In this document: positions 8,194 through 17,494 of the stretch, one piece after another | How positions within the stretch are numbered: the stretch's first letter is position 1 | How the letters are laid out: each line of letters starts with the position of its first letter | Source: Geobacter sp. AOG1 | Lineage (GTDB): Bacteria; Desulfobacterota; Desulfuromonadia; Geobacterales; Geobacteraceae | Assembly (NCBI RefSeq): GCF_019972315.1 | Contig: NZ_BLIZ01000001.1 | Coordinates: 1-64,000, forward strand | Direction: 5' to 3' | Length of the DNA: 64,000 nucleotides | Translations under genes and position numbers: made by a program | The notes under the pieces: model-generated | What the model saw: only the letters and a program-made list of their open reading frames with translations | The model's database searches: none | What the model was told of the DNA's origin: nothing

Positions 8194-9153
8194 ATGGTAG
8201 CCGCTTTCAAAGAACGTGTTCGGCAGATCAATCCGGTCTACGTGAAGTTCCATACCCTGCAGACCCTCCAGCTCAACCTGGGGAACCGCTGCAACCTCTC
8301 CTGCAGCCACTGCCACGTGGGGGCCTCTCCCCGGGGAGAAAAGATCATGGGCCGGGAGGTGATGGAGACGGTGGCCGCCCTCCTCTCCCGGCGGCCGGGG
8401 ATCACCCTGGACATCACCGGCGGCTGCCCCGAACTGAATCCCCATTTCCGCCACCTGGTGGAGACGACCGCCGGCTTCTCCCCGCGCCGCATGGTGCGGA
8501 GCAACCTGACCGTCATCACCGAGCCGGGTATGGGGTGGCTCCCCGAGTTCTACCGGGAGCAGGGGCTCGTCATCGTCGCATCTCTCCCCTGCTATCAGGA
8601 GGAAAACGTGGACCGGCAGCGGGGCGAAGGGGCCTTCGGGCGGAGCATCGCCGCTCTGCAGCGGCTCAACGCCATGGGGTACGGTGAGAAGCTGGAGCTG
8701 AACCTGGTCTACAATCCCGGTGGCGATTTCGTCGCCGGCGCCCAGCGCGACCTGGAAGCGGCCTACAAGAAGGAGCTTCTGGAGCGCTACGGCATCCGCT
8801 TCAACAACCTCTACACCATCACCAACGCCCCCATCGGCCGCTTCCGGGAGTATCTGGAGGCCCAGGGAGCCTACGACCGCTACCTGAACCTGCTCGCCAC
8901 CCGCTTCAACCCCGACGCCGCCGGCAACATCATGTGCCGCACCCTGGTGAGCGTCGACTGGAAGGGGTTCCTCTACAACTGCGACTTCAACCAGGCCATC
9001 GGCCTCCCCATCACCGGCGACGACGGGAGCATCCTCAAGGTCGACGACCTGGAGTCGGCCGCCCGGACCGGAACCGACCTGTTCCTGGCGCAGCACTGTT
9101 ACTGCTGCACCGCCGGCGAGGGGTCGAGCTGCACCGGGGCTCTGGCGGTATAG
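8194..9153 (+). CDS. arsS: ArsS-like radical SAM protein
   Basis: A 319-residue radical SAM enzyme with Cys33, Cys37 and Cys40 in NRCNLSCSHCHVG for the SAM-binding [4Fe-4S] cluster. The DUF3641 C-terminal half has further cysteines (YNCDF, HCYCCTAGEG, SSCTG), as in the family annotated as arsenosugar-biosynthesis ArsS. In arsenosugar synthesis the enzyme adds the 5'-deoxyadenosyl group to a methylated arsenical made by ArsM. No arsM is in the window, so its substrate here is open. Start at 8194 is chosen from CGGAG at 8183-8187; the in-frame codons upstream look like intergenic sequence. Confidence 0.85.
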   Translation: MVAAFKERVRQINPVYVKFHTLQTLQLNLGNRCNLSCSHCHVGASPRGEKIMGREVMETVAALLSRRPGITLDITGGCPELNPHFRHLVETTAGFSPRRMVRSNLTVITEPGMGWLPEFYREQGLVIVASLPCYQEENVDRQRGEGAFGRSIAALQRLNAMGYGEKLELNLVYNPGGDFVAGAQRDLEAAYKKELLERYGIRFNNLYTITNAPIGRFREYLEAQGAYDRYLNLLATRFNPDAAGNIMCRTLVSVDWKGFLYNCDFNQAIGLPITGDDGSILKVDDLESAARTGTDLFLAQHCYCCTAGEGSSCTGALAV

Positions 9154-9190
9154 TCTCCTCAACCACAATGGCCTGAAAACAAAGGCTTTG

Positions 9191-9296
9191 ACGCAGAGGC
9201 GCAGAGACGCAAAGAAAGACAAAAGACAAGTCTTCAAAGTTAATCGCTGAACGGGTTTAAGGTTTTAGTTCTCTCTGCGCCTTTGCGTCTCTGCGT
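9191..9296. repeat. Inverted modular intergenic repeat
   Basis: The left arm (9191-9214) carries modules ACGCAGAG, GCGCAGAG and ACGCAAAG; the right arm (about 9271-9296) carries the reverse complement of the same modules in permuted order. Such GCAGAGACGCAAAG tracts are common intergenic filler in Geobacter genomes. Confidence 0.55.
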
Positions 9297-9376
9297 GAAA
9301 ATGGTTGTAGGGATTTCTTCGTTTCTTTGGGTTTTTTGATCTTCGTGGTTAACAAAAGATTTTTCTGGAGGAATAC

Positions 9377-10969
9377 ATGGACAAACGGCAGCTCTGGGAG
9401 CGTTACCAGGAGTACCTCTACGTCAGCCACGAACTGGGGCTCATGCTCGACATCAGCCGGATGAACTTCCCGCCTGATTTCTTCGACCGGATGGAGCCCC
9501 GCATCCAGAAGGCGTTCACCGACATGGCCGCCCTGGAGAAGGGAAGCATCGCCAACCCGGACGAGCAACGGATGGTGGGGCACTACTGGCTGCGCAACCC
9601 GTCCCTGGCCCCCACTCCGGCCATCGCCGCGGAGATCGAGGCTACCGTTGCCAGCGTGAAAGAGTTCGCCGCCCAGGTCCACGCCGGCAAGGTCTGCGCG
9701 CCGGACGGACGACCCTTTACCCGCCTCCTGGTGGTGGGGATCGGCGGCTCGGCCCTCGGCCCCCAGTTCGTGGCCCACGCCCTCGGCTCGGCCCATGACC
9801 GGTTGCGCCCCTTCTTCTTCGACAACACCGACCCGGACGGAATGGATCAGGTGCTGGCCGAGATCGGGCCGGCCCTGGCGAAAACCCTCACCCTCGTCAT
9901 CTCCAAGAGCGGCGGCACCAAGGAGACACGAAACGGCATGCTGGAGGCCCGAGAGGCGTACCGCAGGGCAGGGCTCGCCTTCGAAAACCACGCCGTCGCG
10001 ATCACCGGTGTCGGAAGTGAGCTGGATTCGAACGCCGTCACCGAGGGGTGGCTTGCCCGCTTCCCCATGTGGGACTGGGTGGGGGGGCGAACCTCCGTCA
10101 CCTCGGCGGTGGGGCTCCTTCCCGCAGCTCTCCAGGGGGTCGACATCGACAGGCTCCTGGCCGGCGCCCGGCTCTGCGACGAGCTGACCCGCAACCGCAA
10201 TACCCGCGCTAATCCGGCGGCGCTCCTCGCGCTCATGTGGTACCACGCCACCGACGGCAGAGGGACGAAGGACATGGTCGTCCTTCCCTACAAGGACCGG
10301 CTCCTCCTCTTCTCCCGCTACCTGCAGCAGCTGATCATGGAGTCCATCGGCAAAGAGAAGGACCTGGATGGGCAGGTGGTGAGCCAGGGGCTCACGGTGT
10401 ACGGCAACAAAGGGTCCACCGACCAGCACGCCTACGTCCAGCAGCTCCGGGAAGGAGTTGCCAACTTCTTCGTCACCTTCATCGAGGTGCTCGCCAACCG
10501 CGATGGTAAATCGGTCCTGGTGGAGCCGGACGTCACCAGCGGCGACTACCTGGCCGGCTTCCTCCAGGGGACCCGCACCGCCCTCTACGATAACGGCCGG
10601 GAGTCCATGACCATCACCACGGAGAAGCTCGAGGACCGGACCGTCGGTACCCTCATCGCCCTCTACGAGCGGGCCGTTGGCCTCTACGCCAGTCTCGTCA
10701 ACATCAACGCCTACCATCAGCCGGGAGTGGAAGCGGGGAAAAAGGCGGCAGGACAGGTGCTGGCCTTGCAGGGGGAAATCCTTGCCACCCTGCGCGAGGT
10801 CGCGGGCAAGTCTTTCACGGCCGAGGAACTGGCGACAGAGCTCGGCGCAGCCGGGGAAACGGAAACGGTCTTCCGCATTCTCCTCCACCTGGCGGCCAAC
10901 CCTGACCACGGAGTGACGATGGAACGGTCAGAGCTTTTCTGCTCCAGCCGCTTTGTGGCAACGGGCTAA
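9377..10969 (+). CDS. pgi: Glucose-6-phosphate isomerase
   Basis: A 530-residue cytoplasmic enzyme converting glucose 6-phosphate and fructose 6-phosphate. The sugar-phosphate binding SIS folds are seen in [12 protein letters not shown] and [12 protein letters not shown], and the first PGI signature is [14 protein letters not shown] (residues 233-246). Length is close to the usual 550. TGGAGG sits just ahead of the ATG at 9377. It is monocistronic with its own terminator. In an acetate-oxidising anaerobe it would mainly serve gluconeogenesis; that role is inference. Confidence 0.93.
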   Translation: MDKRQLWERYQEYLYVSHELGLMLDISRMNFPPDFFDRMEPRIQKAFTDMAALEKGSIANPDEQRMVGHYWLRNPSLAPTPAIAAEIEATVASVKEFAAQVHAGKVCAPDGRPFTRLLVVGIGGSALGPQFVAHALGSAHDRLRPFFFDNTDPDGMDQVLAEIGPALAKTLTLVISKSGGTKETRNGMLEAREAYRRAGLAFENHAVAITGVGSELDSNAVTEGWLARFPMWDWVGGRTSVTSAVGLLPAALQGVDIDRLLAGARLCDELTRNRNTRANPAALLALMWYHATDGRGTKDMVVLPYKDRLLLFSRYLQQLIMESIGKEKDLDGQVVSQGLTVYGNKGSTDQHAYVQQLREGVANFFVTFIEVLANRDGKSVLVEPDVTSGDYLAGFLQGTRTALYDNGRESMTITTEKLEDRTVGTLIALYERAVGLYASLVNINAYHQPGVEAGKKAAGQVLALQGEILATLREVAGKSFTAEELATELGAAGETETVFRILLHLAANPDHGVTMERSELFCSSRFVATG

Positions 10970-10995
10970 CAGCCGTCACATCCATTTCTGTACAT

Positions 10996-11023
10996 GAAAA
11001 AGCCCGCAACTGCGGGCTTTTTT
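10996..11023 (+). terminator. Terminator after pgi
   Basis: AAAAAGCCCGCA pairs with TGCGGGCTTTTTT; a U-rich tail follows the stem. Confidence 0.85.
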
Positions 11024-11359
11024 GCCCGACGTGAATCACGGGCCATGTGTTGAATTTATATAATAATTCCGTCCGTCTATTTAATATACTTTTACAAACA
11101 TTATTGATACCATGCATAGTCGTATCAAGTTTAAACTATTCTATCAGTGACGATACCAGCAGGAAACTTTCCGCTCTAGATTCACCGCCTCCAACTGGCC
11201 GAGGTGGCATCTCATCGGCCTCGCCGAAACCACGTCAGCGAAGATCACACACCCCGACTCCTCGAACGGGGAACAAAACGCAGAAATGGTCCCAAGCCAC
11301 CGCAAGGCAGAATCCGTTCAAATTCCCACAAACGTGTCAATTGAAGGAAAGGAATTCAC
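11024..11359. other. Intergenic region upstream of lpxD
   Basis: The first half is AT-rich and may hold the lpxD promoter, but no hexamer pair stands out. A 171-codon frame spanning 11047-11562 has no ribosome binding site and overlaps lpxD; I see no gene here. Confidence 0.5.
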
Positions 11360-12421
11360 GTGAACAAAACATTACAGGAGTTGGCAGATTATCTGGGCGG
11401 CCACGTTGTAGGAGACCCTACGGTCAGCATCGGAGGGCTCGGAACGCTGGATACGGCGACCGAGGGGCAGATAACCTTTCTTGCCAACACCAAATATGCC
11501 CTCAAGGTAAAGACAACACGGGCGACGGCGATTATCATCCCTCCCAACGCCGATCCCTTTGACCGCAATGCACTCGTCGTGGCAAGTCCTTACCTCGCCT
11601 TCGCCAAACTGCTTGCCCTGTACTCCGCCAAGCCAAGAATTGTCAAGGGGATCATGGATGGGGCTTTTGTCGACAATGGCGCCGTCATCGGCAAGGAAGC
11701 CTCCGTTTATCCCGGCACCTTTATTGCCGATGGAGTCCAGATAGGCGACCGGGTGACACTTCATCCGAATGTCACTCTCTACGAAGGTGTCGTCGTGGGA
11801 GATGACGTTACGCTGCATGCGGGGGTATCGGTGCGCGAGGGGTGCCGCATCGGGAACCGGGTCACCATCCACAACGGCACGGTCATCGGCGGAGACGGTT
11901 TCGGTTACGCTCCGGATGGCCATTCCTGGATCAAGATCCCCCAGATCGGAAACGTCGTCATAGAAGATGACGTGGAAATAGGGGCCAATTCAGCGGTGGA
12001 CAGGGCAGCCCTTGAGACGACCCGCATCGGGCGCGGCACGAAAATCGACAACCTCGTCCAGGTGGCTCACAACTGCCTGGTCGGAGAGGATTGCATCATT
12101 GTGGCACAGGCCGGCATCGCCGGCAGTGTCAAACTCGGACGGCATGTAACCCTCGGCGGGCAGGTTGCGGTTGTCGATCATGCCGTGATCGGTGACAATG
12201 CCATGATTTCCGGCCAGTCGGGAGTTTTCGGCAATGTGGCGTCCGGCGCGATCCTGAGCGGCACTCCGGCCATCTCCCATCAGGCGAGGCTTAGGGCCGC
12301 CGCCGTTTTCCCCCACCTGCCTGAAATGCGTAAAACCCTTGCCAGGATGGGAAATCGATTGACCAAGGTAGAAGAACAACAACTGGAGCCACCCCGAATA
12401 GCTCCCCTTGCAGTAGTTTGA
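11360..12421 (+). CDS. lpxD: UDP-3-O-acylglucosamine N-acyltransferase
   Basis: A 353-residue enzyme adding the second 3-hydroxyacyl chain in lipid A synthesis. The N-terminal uridine-binding domain (about 1-100) is followed by many left-handed beta-helix hexapeptide turns. The catalytic His is in LVQVAHNC (His237, E. coli His239), and [11 protein letters not shown] is the conserved substrate loop. The start is a GTG at 11360 behind AAGGAAAGGA. It stands alone, not in an lpxD-fabZ-lpxA-lpxB cluster, so a second lpxD may exist elsewhere. A terminator follows directly. Confidence 0.92.
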   Translation: MNKTLQELADYLGGHVVGDPTVSIGGLGTLDTATEGQITFLANTKYALKVKTTRATAIIIPPNADPFDRNALVVASPYLAFAKLLALYSAKPRIVKGIMDGAFVDNGAVIGKEASVYPGTFIADGVQIGDRVTLHPNVTLYEGVVVGDDVTLHAGVSVREGCRIGNRVTIHNGTVIGGDGFGYAPDGHSWIKIPQIGNVVIEDDVEIGANSAVDRAALETTRIGRGTKIDNLVQVAHNCLVGEDCIIVAQAGIAGSVKLGRHVTLGGQVAVVDHAVIGDNAMISGQSGVFGNVASGAILSGTPAISHQARLRAAAVFPHLPEMRKTLARMGNRLTKVEEQQLEPPRIAPLAVV

Positions 12422-12446
12422 GAAGTGTACGCGCAAAAATCTCATT

Positions 12447-12473
12447 GGCCACGCCCAGCGTGGCCTTTCTTTT
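12447..12473 (+). terminator. Terminator after lpxD
   Basis: GGCCACGC/GCGTGGCC perfect 8-bp stem with a 3-base loop, followed by TTTCTTTT. Confidence 0.88.
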
Positions 12474-12560
12474 AGGTGCAATTGGAACTAAGAAATCATC
12501 GCGCCAGCCACCTCCCCTCTCCGGCCGGCCGCCATCCTCGTCCATCTACATGATTTTTTG

Positions 12561-12589
12561 TTGAATTTACCCCAATAACGGGATAAACT
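12561..12589 (+). promoter_or_regulatory. Promoter for M23 peptidase-bactofilin unit
   Basis: TTGAAT (12561-12566), 17-base spacer, TAAACT (12584-12589), about 65 bases ahead of the start. Confidence 0.5.
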
Positions 12590-12653
12590 TGCCTCCCCTT
12601 TTTTCCTCCAATCTTAATGAGCGGCTGACCCGGAACGGTCGAGGATGTTGCCG

Positions 12654-13490
12654 ATGCACAAGCTTCGCCTGCTGATCAGAAAGATACACACGCCGATCAC
12701 CATCATGCTGGTGCCCCATTCGCGCTTCAGCACGCGCAGCATCCGTATCCCGTTCATTCTTGCCCTGACCTTTTGCGGACTCTCCTGCCTCGGTCTGGTC
12801 TATACAGCCTCCCTCACGGTGCAGGCCGTCGATTATTACCGGATGAAGAAGCAGTACACCGCCATGTCACGCCAGTTCAACGAGATGGAATCCACCATGG
12901 CGTCCCTCAAGCAGTCCGAGTCCCAATTCCGGAAACTTTTCTCCCTCGGCTCACGCAAGGAGGTCCTCAACAACCTTGCCACCGACGACGGGGGTTCCAT
13001 CGACGTCGAGGCGCTCAAGAAGCAGGTTACGGAATCCATGGAAACGGTGCATGAGATAAAATCCTACCTCGCCAAGCAGCACGACGTCTACCAGGCAACC
13101 CCCCATGGGTGGCCGGCGGCGGGACAGATCAGTTCCGGGTTCGGCATGCGGGAACATCCCATCTACGGTGAGCCGAGATTCCACACCGGCATCGATATCA
13201 CACTTTCCAAGGGAACCCCGCTCCATGCCACCGCCGACGGGGTGATAAGCTTCGCCGGCCGGAACGCCGGCAACGGCAATATCGTCGTCATCGAGCACGG
13301 GTACGGCTTCAGTTCGGTGTACGCCCACAACTCCCAGAACCTGGCCCACGCGGGACAGACCGTAAAGCGGGGAGAGATCATCGCCTATTCGGGATCGACC
13401 GGCGCCTCCACCGGTCCCCATGTCCACTATGAAGTCTGGAAGAACGGCCAGAGTGTGAACCCGAAGCCGTTCATCGAGGCACGCAACTAA
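12654..13490 (+). CDS. M23-family cell-wall endopeptidase, membrane anchored
   Basis: A 278-residue protein with one N-terminal membrane helix (about 31-55), a coiled-coil region (about 60-130) and a C-terminal LytM/M23 domain. The zinc ligands are visible: His and Asp in RFHTGIDI, and HxH in GPHVHYEVW. All ligands are present, so it should be active against peptidoglycan cross-links in the periplasm. GAGG at 12641-12644 touches an ATG at 12645 but is well spaced from the ATG at 12654, which is preferred. It is followed after 32 bases by a bactofilin, a pairing known from cell-shape systems. Confidence 0.9.
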   Translation: MHKLRLLIRKIHTPITIMLVPHSRFSTRSIRIPFILALTFCGLSCLGLVYTASLTVQAVDYYRMKKQYTAMSRQFNEMESTMASLKQSESQFRKLFSLGSRKEVLNNLATDDGGSIDVEALKKQVTESMETVHEIKSYLAKQHDVYQATPHGWPAAGQISSGFGMREHPIYGEPRFHTGIDITLSKGTPLHATADGVISFAGRNAGNGNIVVIEHGYGFSSVYAHNSQNLAHAGQTVKRGEIIAYSGSTGASTGPHVHYEVWKNGQSVNPKPFIEARN

Positions 13491-13522
13491 ACGACGCACT
13501 GCAGAGAAAGGAGCCTGACCGC

Positions 13523-13888
13523 ATGTTCAGCCCCAAGCATCCGAAACTGGAGGTTCTCATCGGCCCGGAAACGACCATCAAGGGAGAACTCACCTCCAAG
13601 GGAACGGTCAAGATCGATGGCAGATTCGAAGGAAATCTCTCCGCCGACTGCATCATCATCGGCGAGGGGGGGGCTGTCCTGGGAGACGTTACTGCCAAGG
13701 CGCTTATCGTCGGAGGAAAGCTTACCGGCAACGCCCGCACGAGCGAGAGCGTTGAAGTGCAGCCGAAGGGCGAAGTGTATGGCGATATCATCACCACGCG
13801 CCTGTCGGTTGCCGAGGGAGGACAGTTCGACGGGCGCTCCTCCATGCAGAAAAATCTGGAGATCGAATTCAAGCCTGCGGAGGCATGA
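13523..13888 (+). CDS. Bactofilin
   Basis: A 121-residue polymer-forming cytoskeletal protein. The core beta-helix (about 12-110) shows the family pattern IGPETTIKGELTSKGTVKID, then short Gly/Val repeat turns. Bactofilins form filaments at the inner membrane and position cell-wall enzymes; the upstream M23 peptidase is the likely client, as in Helicobacter CcmA with its endopeptidases. AAAGGAG precedes the ATG. The unit ends at a strong terminator. Confidence 0.92.
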   Translation: MFSPKHPKLEVLIGPETTIKGELTSKGTVKIDGRFEGNLSADCIIIGEGGAVLGDVTAKALIVGGKLTGNARTSESVEVQPKGEVYGDIITTRLSVAEGGQFDGRSSMQKNLEIEFKPAEA

Positions 13889-13922
13889 AGAGGCCAGTAA
13901 CCTGGGAAACGACAGCATATTC

Positions 13923-13949
13923 AAGAGCCCGCGAATGCGGGCTCTTTTG
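13923..13949 (+). terminator. Terminator after bactofilin
   Basis: AAGAGCCCGC/GCGGGCTCTT 10-bp stem with a GAAT loop and TTTT tail. Confidence 0.88.
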
Positions 13950-14012
13950 CGTCAGGAGCACTAACGAGCGCCAGGGACTGGCCCAATCTCCCGTTTCGTG
14001 GTACAAGGAATC

Positions 14013-14411
14013 ATGACAATCTTTGCCGTCAGCGAAGAAAAGAACCGCTGGCTCCGGGAACGGATGGCCGAGCTCGGACTCCGGGAAGAGGACATGGAGG
14101 AACGGTTCGTCCGCTCCTCCGGCGCCGGGGGACAGCATGTCAACAAGACCGCCACCTGTGTCTGGCTCCGCCATCGCCCCACCGGCCTTGAGGTGAAATG
14201 CATGGCGGAACGGAGCCAGTCACTGAACCGTTTTCTGGCTCGGCGGGAACTGGCGGAGAAGCTGGCGGCGTTCAACGGCCTTCCCACGACGAAAGACGAC
14301 AAAGCTGACAAGCTCCGCCGGCAGAAGGCGCGGCGCAAGCGCAAGGCGACGACGAAATACGCCAAACCTGACATTGACAGGGATACTCAGGATAATCAGG
14401 AGAAACCTTAA
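14013..14411 (+). CDS. GGQ release-factor-like ribosome rescue protein
   Basis: A 132-residue protein consisting of a class I release factor catalytic domain with the GGQ motif (SSGAGGQHVNKT) and a strongly basic tail (KLRRQKARRKRK). It lacks the stop-codon recognition domains, so it should hydrolyse peptidyl-tRNA on stalled ribosomes without a stop codon. The stretch EERFVRSSGAGGQ...GLEVKC...RSQSLNRFLARR aligns better, from memory, with the mitochondrial MTRFR/C12orf65 type than with ArfB. AAGGAA lies close to the ATG at 14013; a GTG at 13998 is an alternative. Confidence 0.85.
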   Translation: MTIFAVSEEKNRWLRERMAELGLREEDMEERFVRSSGAGGQHVNKTATCVWLRHRPTGLEVKCMAERSQSLNRFLARRELAEKLAAFNGLPTTKDDKADKLRRQKARRKRKATTKYAKPDIDRDTQDNQEKP

Positions 14412-14419
14412 AGACATTC

Positions 14420-14599
14420 GGGACACGGAAAAGTCGGAAAAACCTGGGCAACTGCGGAGTTAGGCCACAACCTATCGGGTGAAATCTGAAATCCGGGAGT
14501 CATCCGCCTTTATCAGACGTTATCCGCTTTTTCCGTGTTCAATTGCCGTTTTCGGGCAAAAAGTTTTTGGGGTTTAATCCTGTTTATCCTGTCCATCCC
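14420..14599. repeat. Dispersed intergenic repeat, copy A
   Basis: The element opens with GGGACACGGAAAA and contains the inverse (CCGCTTTTTCCGTGTTC) near its middle, then ends in an ATCCTG...ATCCTGTCCATCCC module. It aligns by eye along its length with the reverse complement of the repeat at 42896-43151. It fills the gap between the rescue factor and mutS2. Confidence 0.7.
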
Positions 14600-14618
14600 G
14601 TAAGAACAAAGGTTCGCA

Positions 14619-16979
14619 ATGATAACTACCGAAACCCTCCGCACCCTGGAATTTCTCCGGATCGTCCGGCTCATCGCCGATTTCGCCCACAGCGACGCCA
14701 CGGGGGAGGAGATCGCCCGGCTCGCCCCGCTGGCCGACCGGGGAGAGATCTGCACCCGCTTCGCCCGGATCGAGGAGATTCGCCGCCTCGGCCAGCTCGG
14801 CATTACCCTTCCCTTCGCCACGTTCGCCGACATCCGGCCGGTGCTGGCCCAGGTTCGCCCCGCCGGGGCGGTGCTCGATCCCCGCGACTTGGCTTTGCTC
14901 ATGCCGATTCTGCGCATCATGACCGCCATCGCCAAACAGTTTGCCTACCGGACCGATATCCCCCGACTGCAGGAGCTTGCTGGCCACATCACCGGCTTTC
15001 CCGACCTGCTTGAATCTCTGGAGCGCTCCATCGACAGCGAAGGGGCGATCCTGGACACCGCCTCCCGGCTCCTCCACGACCTGCGCGGCCGCAAACGCGG
15101 GCTGACCCAACGGATACGCCGAAGGTTGGAGGAGATCGTCCGGGAGCGGCAGACCGCCATCTTCCTCCAGGACGATTTCATTACCCAGCGGAACGGCCGG
15201 TGGGTGATCCCGGTCCGGATGGACTCCAAAGGGATGGTTCCCGGGGTGGTGCACGACGTTTCCAACTCGGGGGAAACCGCCTTCATGGAGCCGTTGGAGA
15301 TCATCGGCCTGGCCAACGAACTGGAGAACCTGGTCGCCGAGGAGAAGGTGGAGGAGATCCGCATCCTGCGCGAGCTCTGCCGCTGGCTGCGGGAGGAGAC
15401 CGAGGCGCTCGCCGCCCAGTTCGCTTCCCTTGTCGCCCTCGATCTTCTCAACTCCATCGCCCGCTTCGCCGACCTGGTGCAGGGGGAGGTCCCGCAACTG
15501 GGAAACACCGGCCTCCGACTGGTCGGAGCACGCCACCCGCTCCTCCTCCTGCAGGCGCGTGAGAGCGGCCGTGCGGTGGTGCCCCTCGACCTGGACCTGG
15601 GAAGTGAAATTTCGGGAGAAACGCCGAGCCGGGTCATGGTTATCACCGGTCCCAATGCCGGCGGCAAGACCATCGCCATCAAGACCGCCGGGCTCCTTCT
15701 CCTCATGACCCTCACCGGTATCCCGGTCCCCGCCGCCGCCACTTCCGTCTTCCCCCTGGCATCACAACTGCTGGTGGACATCGGCGACGAGCAGTCCATC
15801 GAGGCGAGTCTCTCTACCTTCTCCTCCCACGTGAACCGGATCGCCGGCATCGTCCGCAAAGCCGATTCCCGGACCGTGGTGCTGCTTGACGAGCTCGGGA
15901 CCGGCACCGAGCCGCTCCAGGGTGCGGCCATAGCCTGTGCCGTCCTGAAGGAGCTTCAGGAACAGGGGGCACTGGTGCTCGCCACAACCCACCTGACCGA
16001 CATCGTCGGCTTCGTCCACCAGCGGAAGGGGATGGTCAACGCCGCCATGGAGTTCGACCGGCAGACCTTCACCCCTCTCTATAAGCTGAAGAGCGGTGAA
16101 CCGGGGCAGTCCCACGCCCTGGAGATCGCACGGCGCTATGGCCTTCCCGACCGCCTCATCGACTTCGCCCAGGGGCTGCTGGGTCGGATGGAATCGGAAT
16201 TCCATGCCCTGCTGGGTGAATTGCAGGAGCAGCGCAATCGCCAGGACCTGCTCCTGGCCGAACAGGAACGCCATAACCGGGACCTGGCCGCCCGCGAGGC
16301 ACAATTGAAGGAACGGCTGGCCGTGGCAGAACGGGAAAAACGGGAGTCCATGGAGAAGGCCCACCGTGAGGCGAAGGATATCATCCAGGCGGCCCGCCGG
16401 GAGGTGAACGCCATCCTGGACGAGGCCCGGCGGGAGAAGAGCAAGGTGGCACGGCAGAAGGTGGCCGAACTGGAAGAACAGGCTGAGGCCCGGCTTCGGG
16501 AATTCCACCCGGAGGAGGAACTGGCACCCGACAAGGTTGCCGTCGGCGGAACGGTCTACGTCCGGTCCCTGGGGTATGACGCCCAGGTGGTGGCACTGGA
16601 CCGGGCACGGGGGAGATTGCGAGTTCGCGCTGGCTCGCTGGAGATTGAGGTACCACTCGACGGCATCGCCCCGCCCCGGGGTAAGGCCGCCAAAGCTCTC
16701 GTTAAGGGGAAACGGCCGGCACCGGAAGAGGAAGCGCCGACCACGGAGATCAACCTGGTCGGCAGTCGGGTGGACGACGCCCTCCCCCGCCTGGAGCAAT
16801 TCCTGAACCATGCCTCCCTCGCGGGGTACGTCGAAATACGGGTTGTCCACGGCAAGGGGACTGGCGCCCTCATGCGCGGCGTACGGCAGTTTCTGGACGG
16901 CCACCCGCTGGTCCGGGAGCTTCGGGAGGGTGAACCGTATGAAGGGGGAAGCGGCGTGACGGTGGTTACGCTTCGTTAA
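14619..16979 (+). CDS. mutS2: MutS2 ATPase/nuclease
   Basis: A 786-residue MutS2. The N-terminal core and clamp regions precede the MutS ATPase with Walker A GPNAGGKT (residues 344-351) and Walker B LLDELGTGTEP. A long coiled coil (about 510-640) leads to a KOW-like segment and a C-terminal Smr domain with VVHGKGTGAL (His744). MutS2 acts on branched DNA to limit recombination and also on collided ribosomes, where Smr cleaves or the ATPase splits the complex. The ATG at 14619 has AAAGG upstream. It lies just after the rescue factor, though a repeat element separates them. Confidence 0.95.
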   Translation: MITTETLRTLEFLRIVRLIADFAHSDATGEEIARLAPLADRGEICTRFARIEEIRRLGQLGITLPFATFADIRPVLAQVRPAGAVLDPRDLALLMPILRIMTAIAKQFAYRTDIPRLQELAGHITGFPDLLESLERSIDSEGAILDTASRLLHDLRGRKRGLTQRIRRRLEEIVRERQTAIFLQDDFITQRNGRWVIPVRMDSKGMVPGVVHDVSNSGETAFMEPLEIIGLANELENLVAEEKVEEIRILRELCRWLREETEALAAQFASLVALDLLNSIARFADLVQGEVPQLGNTGLRLVGARHPLLLLQARESGRAVVPLDLDLGSEISGETPSRVMVITGPNAGGKTIAIKTAGLLLLMTLTGIPVPAAATSVFPLASQLLVDIGDEQSIEASLSTFSSHVNRIAGIVRKADSRTVVLLDELGTGTEPLQGAAIACAVLKELQEQGALVLATTHLTDIVGFVHQRKGMVNAAMEFDRQTFTPLYKLKSGEPGQSHALEIARRYGLPDRLIDFAQGLLGRMESEFHALLGELQEQRNRQDLLLAEQERHNRDLAAREAQLKERLAVAEREKRESMEKAHREAKDIIQAARREVNAILDEARREKSKVARQKVAELEEQAEARLREFHPEEELAPDKVAVGGTVYVRSLGYDAQVVALDRARGRLRVRAGSLEIEVPLDGIAPPRGKAAKALVKGKRPAPEEEAPTTEINLVGSRVDDALPRLEQFLNHASLAGYVEIRVVHGKGTGALMRGVRQFLDGHPLVRELREGEPYEGGSGVTVVTLR

Positions 16980-16990
16980 ACCTGAATGTT

Positions 16991-17015
16991 GTGAGGGATG
17001 GGTGTCCCGTTGTGC
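16991..17015. repeat. Fragment of the hairpin element at 50731-50914
   Basis: GTGAGGGATGGGTGTCCCG, and six more bases, match the end of one arm of the large hairpin element with one mismatch. Beyond 17015 the similarity stops. Confidence 0.55.
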
Positions 17016-17070
17016 GTAGCGCGCACGGATTCTCGTTAAGCAGTGATTCACAAATAGAGGAATGAATTGC

Positions 17071-17466
17071 ATGGGAAGGAATATTCTGGCGGCCCTGGCC
17101 GCCCTTGTCGGTTACGTGGCGCTCGCCTTCGCCTCCATGGCGCTCATCCCCTGGGGGGAGCGACTGGCGCTGGCACTGGTCGCCGGGCTGCTCGGCGCTT
17201 TCAGCCGCAGCTGGAGCTGGCTGAAGCTGTTCCTCTTCGCCCTTTTGGCCGCAGGACTAGAGATATTCGGCATCTACCTGGCCACGCGGGACCCCCTGCG
17301 CCAGGCCGGCGTCCACGGCAAGTTCATCATGAACGAACTCGCGCGAAAATCGGCCGGCACCCTCTTCATCGTCATCGTGATATCCGTCATCGCGGCCGGA
17401 ACAGGTTACTGGCTGAGAAAACTGGCCGGTCCCCGTCAGTCCGCCCCACCGCCGGCCACACAATGA
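17071..17466 (+). CDS. Hypothetical four-helix membrane protein
   Basis: I do not recognise a family. The 131-residue protein has about four hydrophobic segments: three close together in residues 5-75 and one near 100-120. The C-terminus is basic and Pro-rich. AGAGG at 17056-17060 is too near an ATG at 17062, so the ATG at 17071 is chosen. It precedes a PAP2 phosphatase by 28 bases and is likely cotranscribed with it. Confidence 0.7.
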   Translation: MGRNILAALAALVGYVALAFASMALIPWGERLALALVAGLLGAFSRSWSWLKLFLFALLAAGLEIFGIYLATRDPLRQAGVHGKFIMNELARKSAGTLFIVIVISVIAAGTGYWLRKLAGPRQSAPPPATQ

Positions 17467-17494
17467 AGAGAGGGAACGAAAAAGGGGGAGTTTC

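Noticed and set aside
9257-10909. Open frame of 550 codons opposite pgi
   Set aside because: Antisense shadow; it reads through the intergenic repeat at its end and shows no domain.
11047-11562. Open frame ahead of and overlapping lpxD
   Set aside because: No ribosome site, AT-rich start, and it overlaps the well-supported N-terminus of LpxD.
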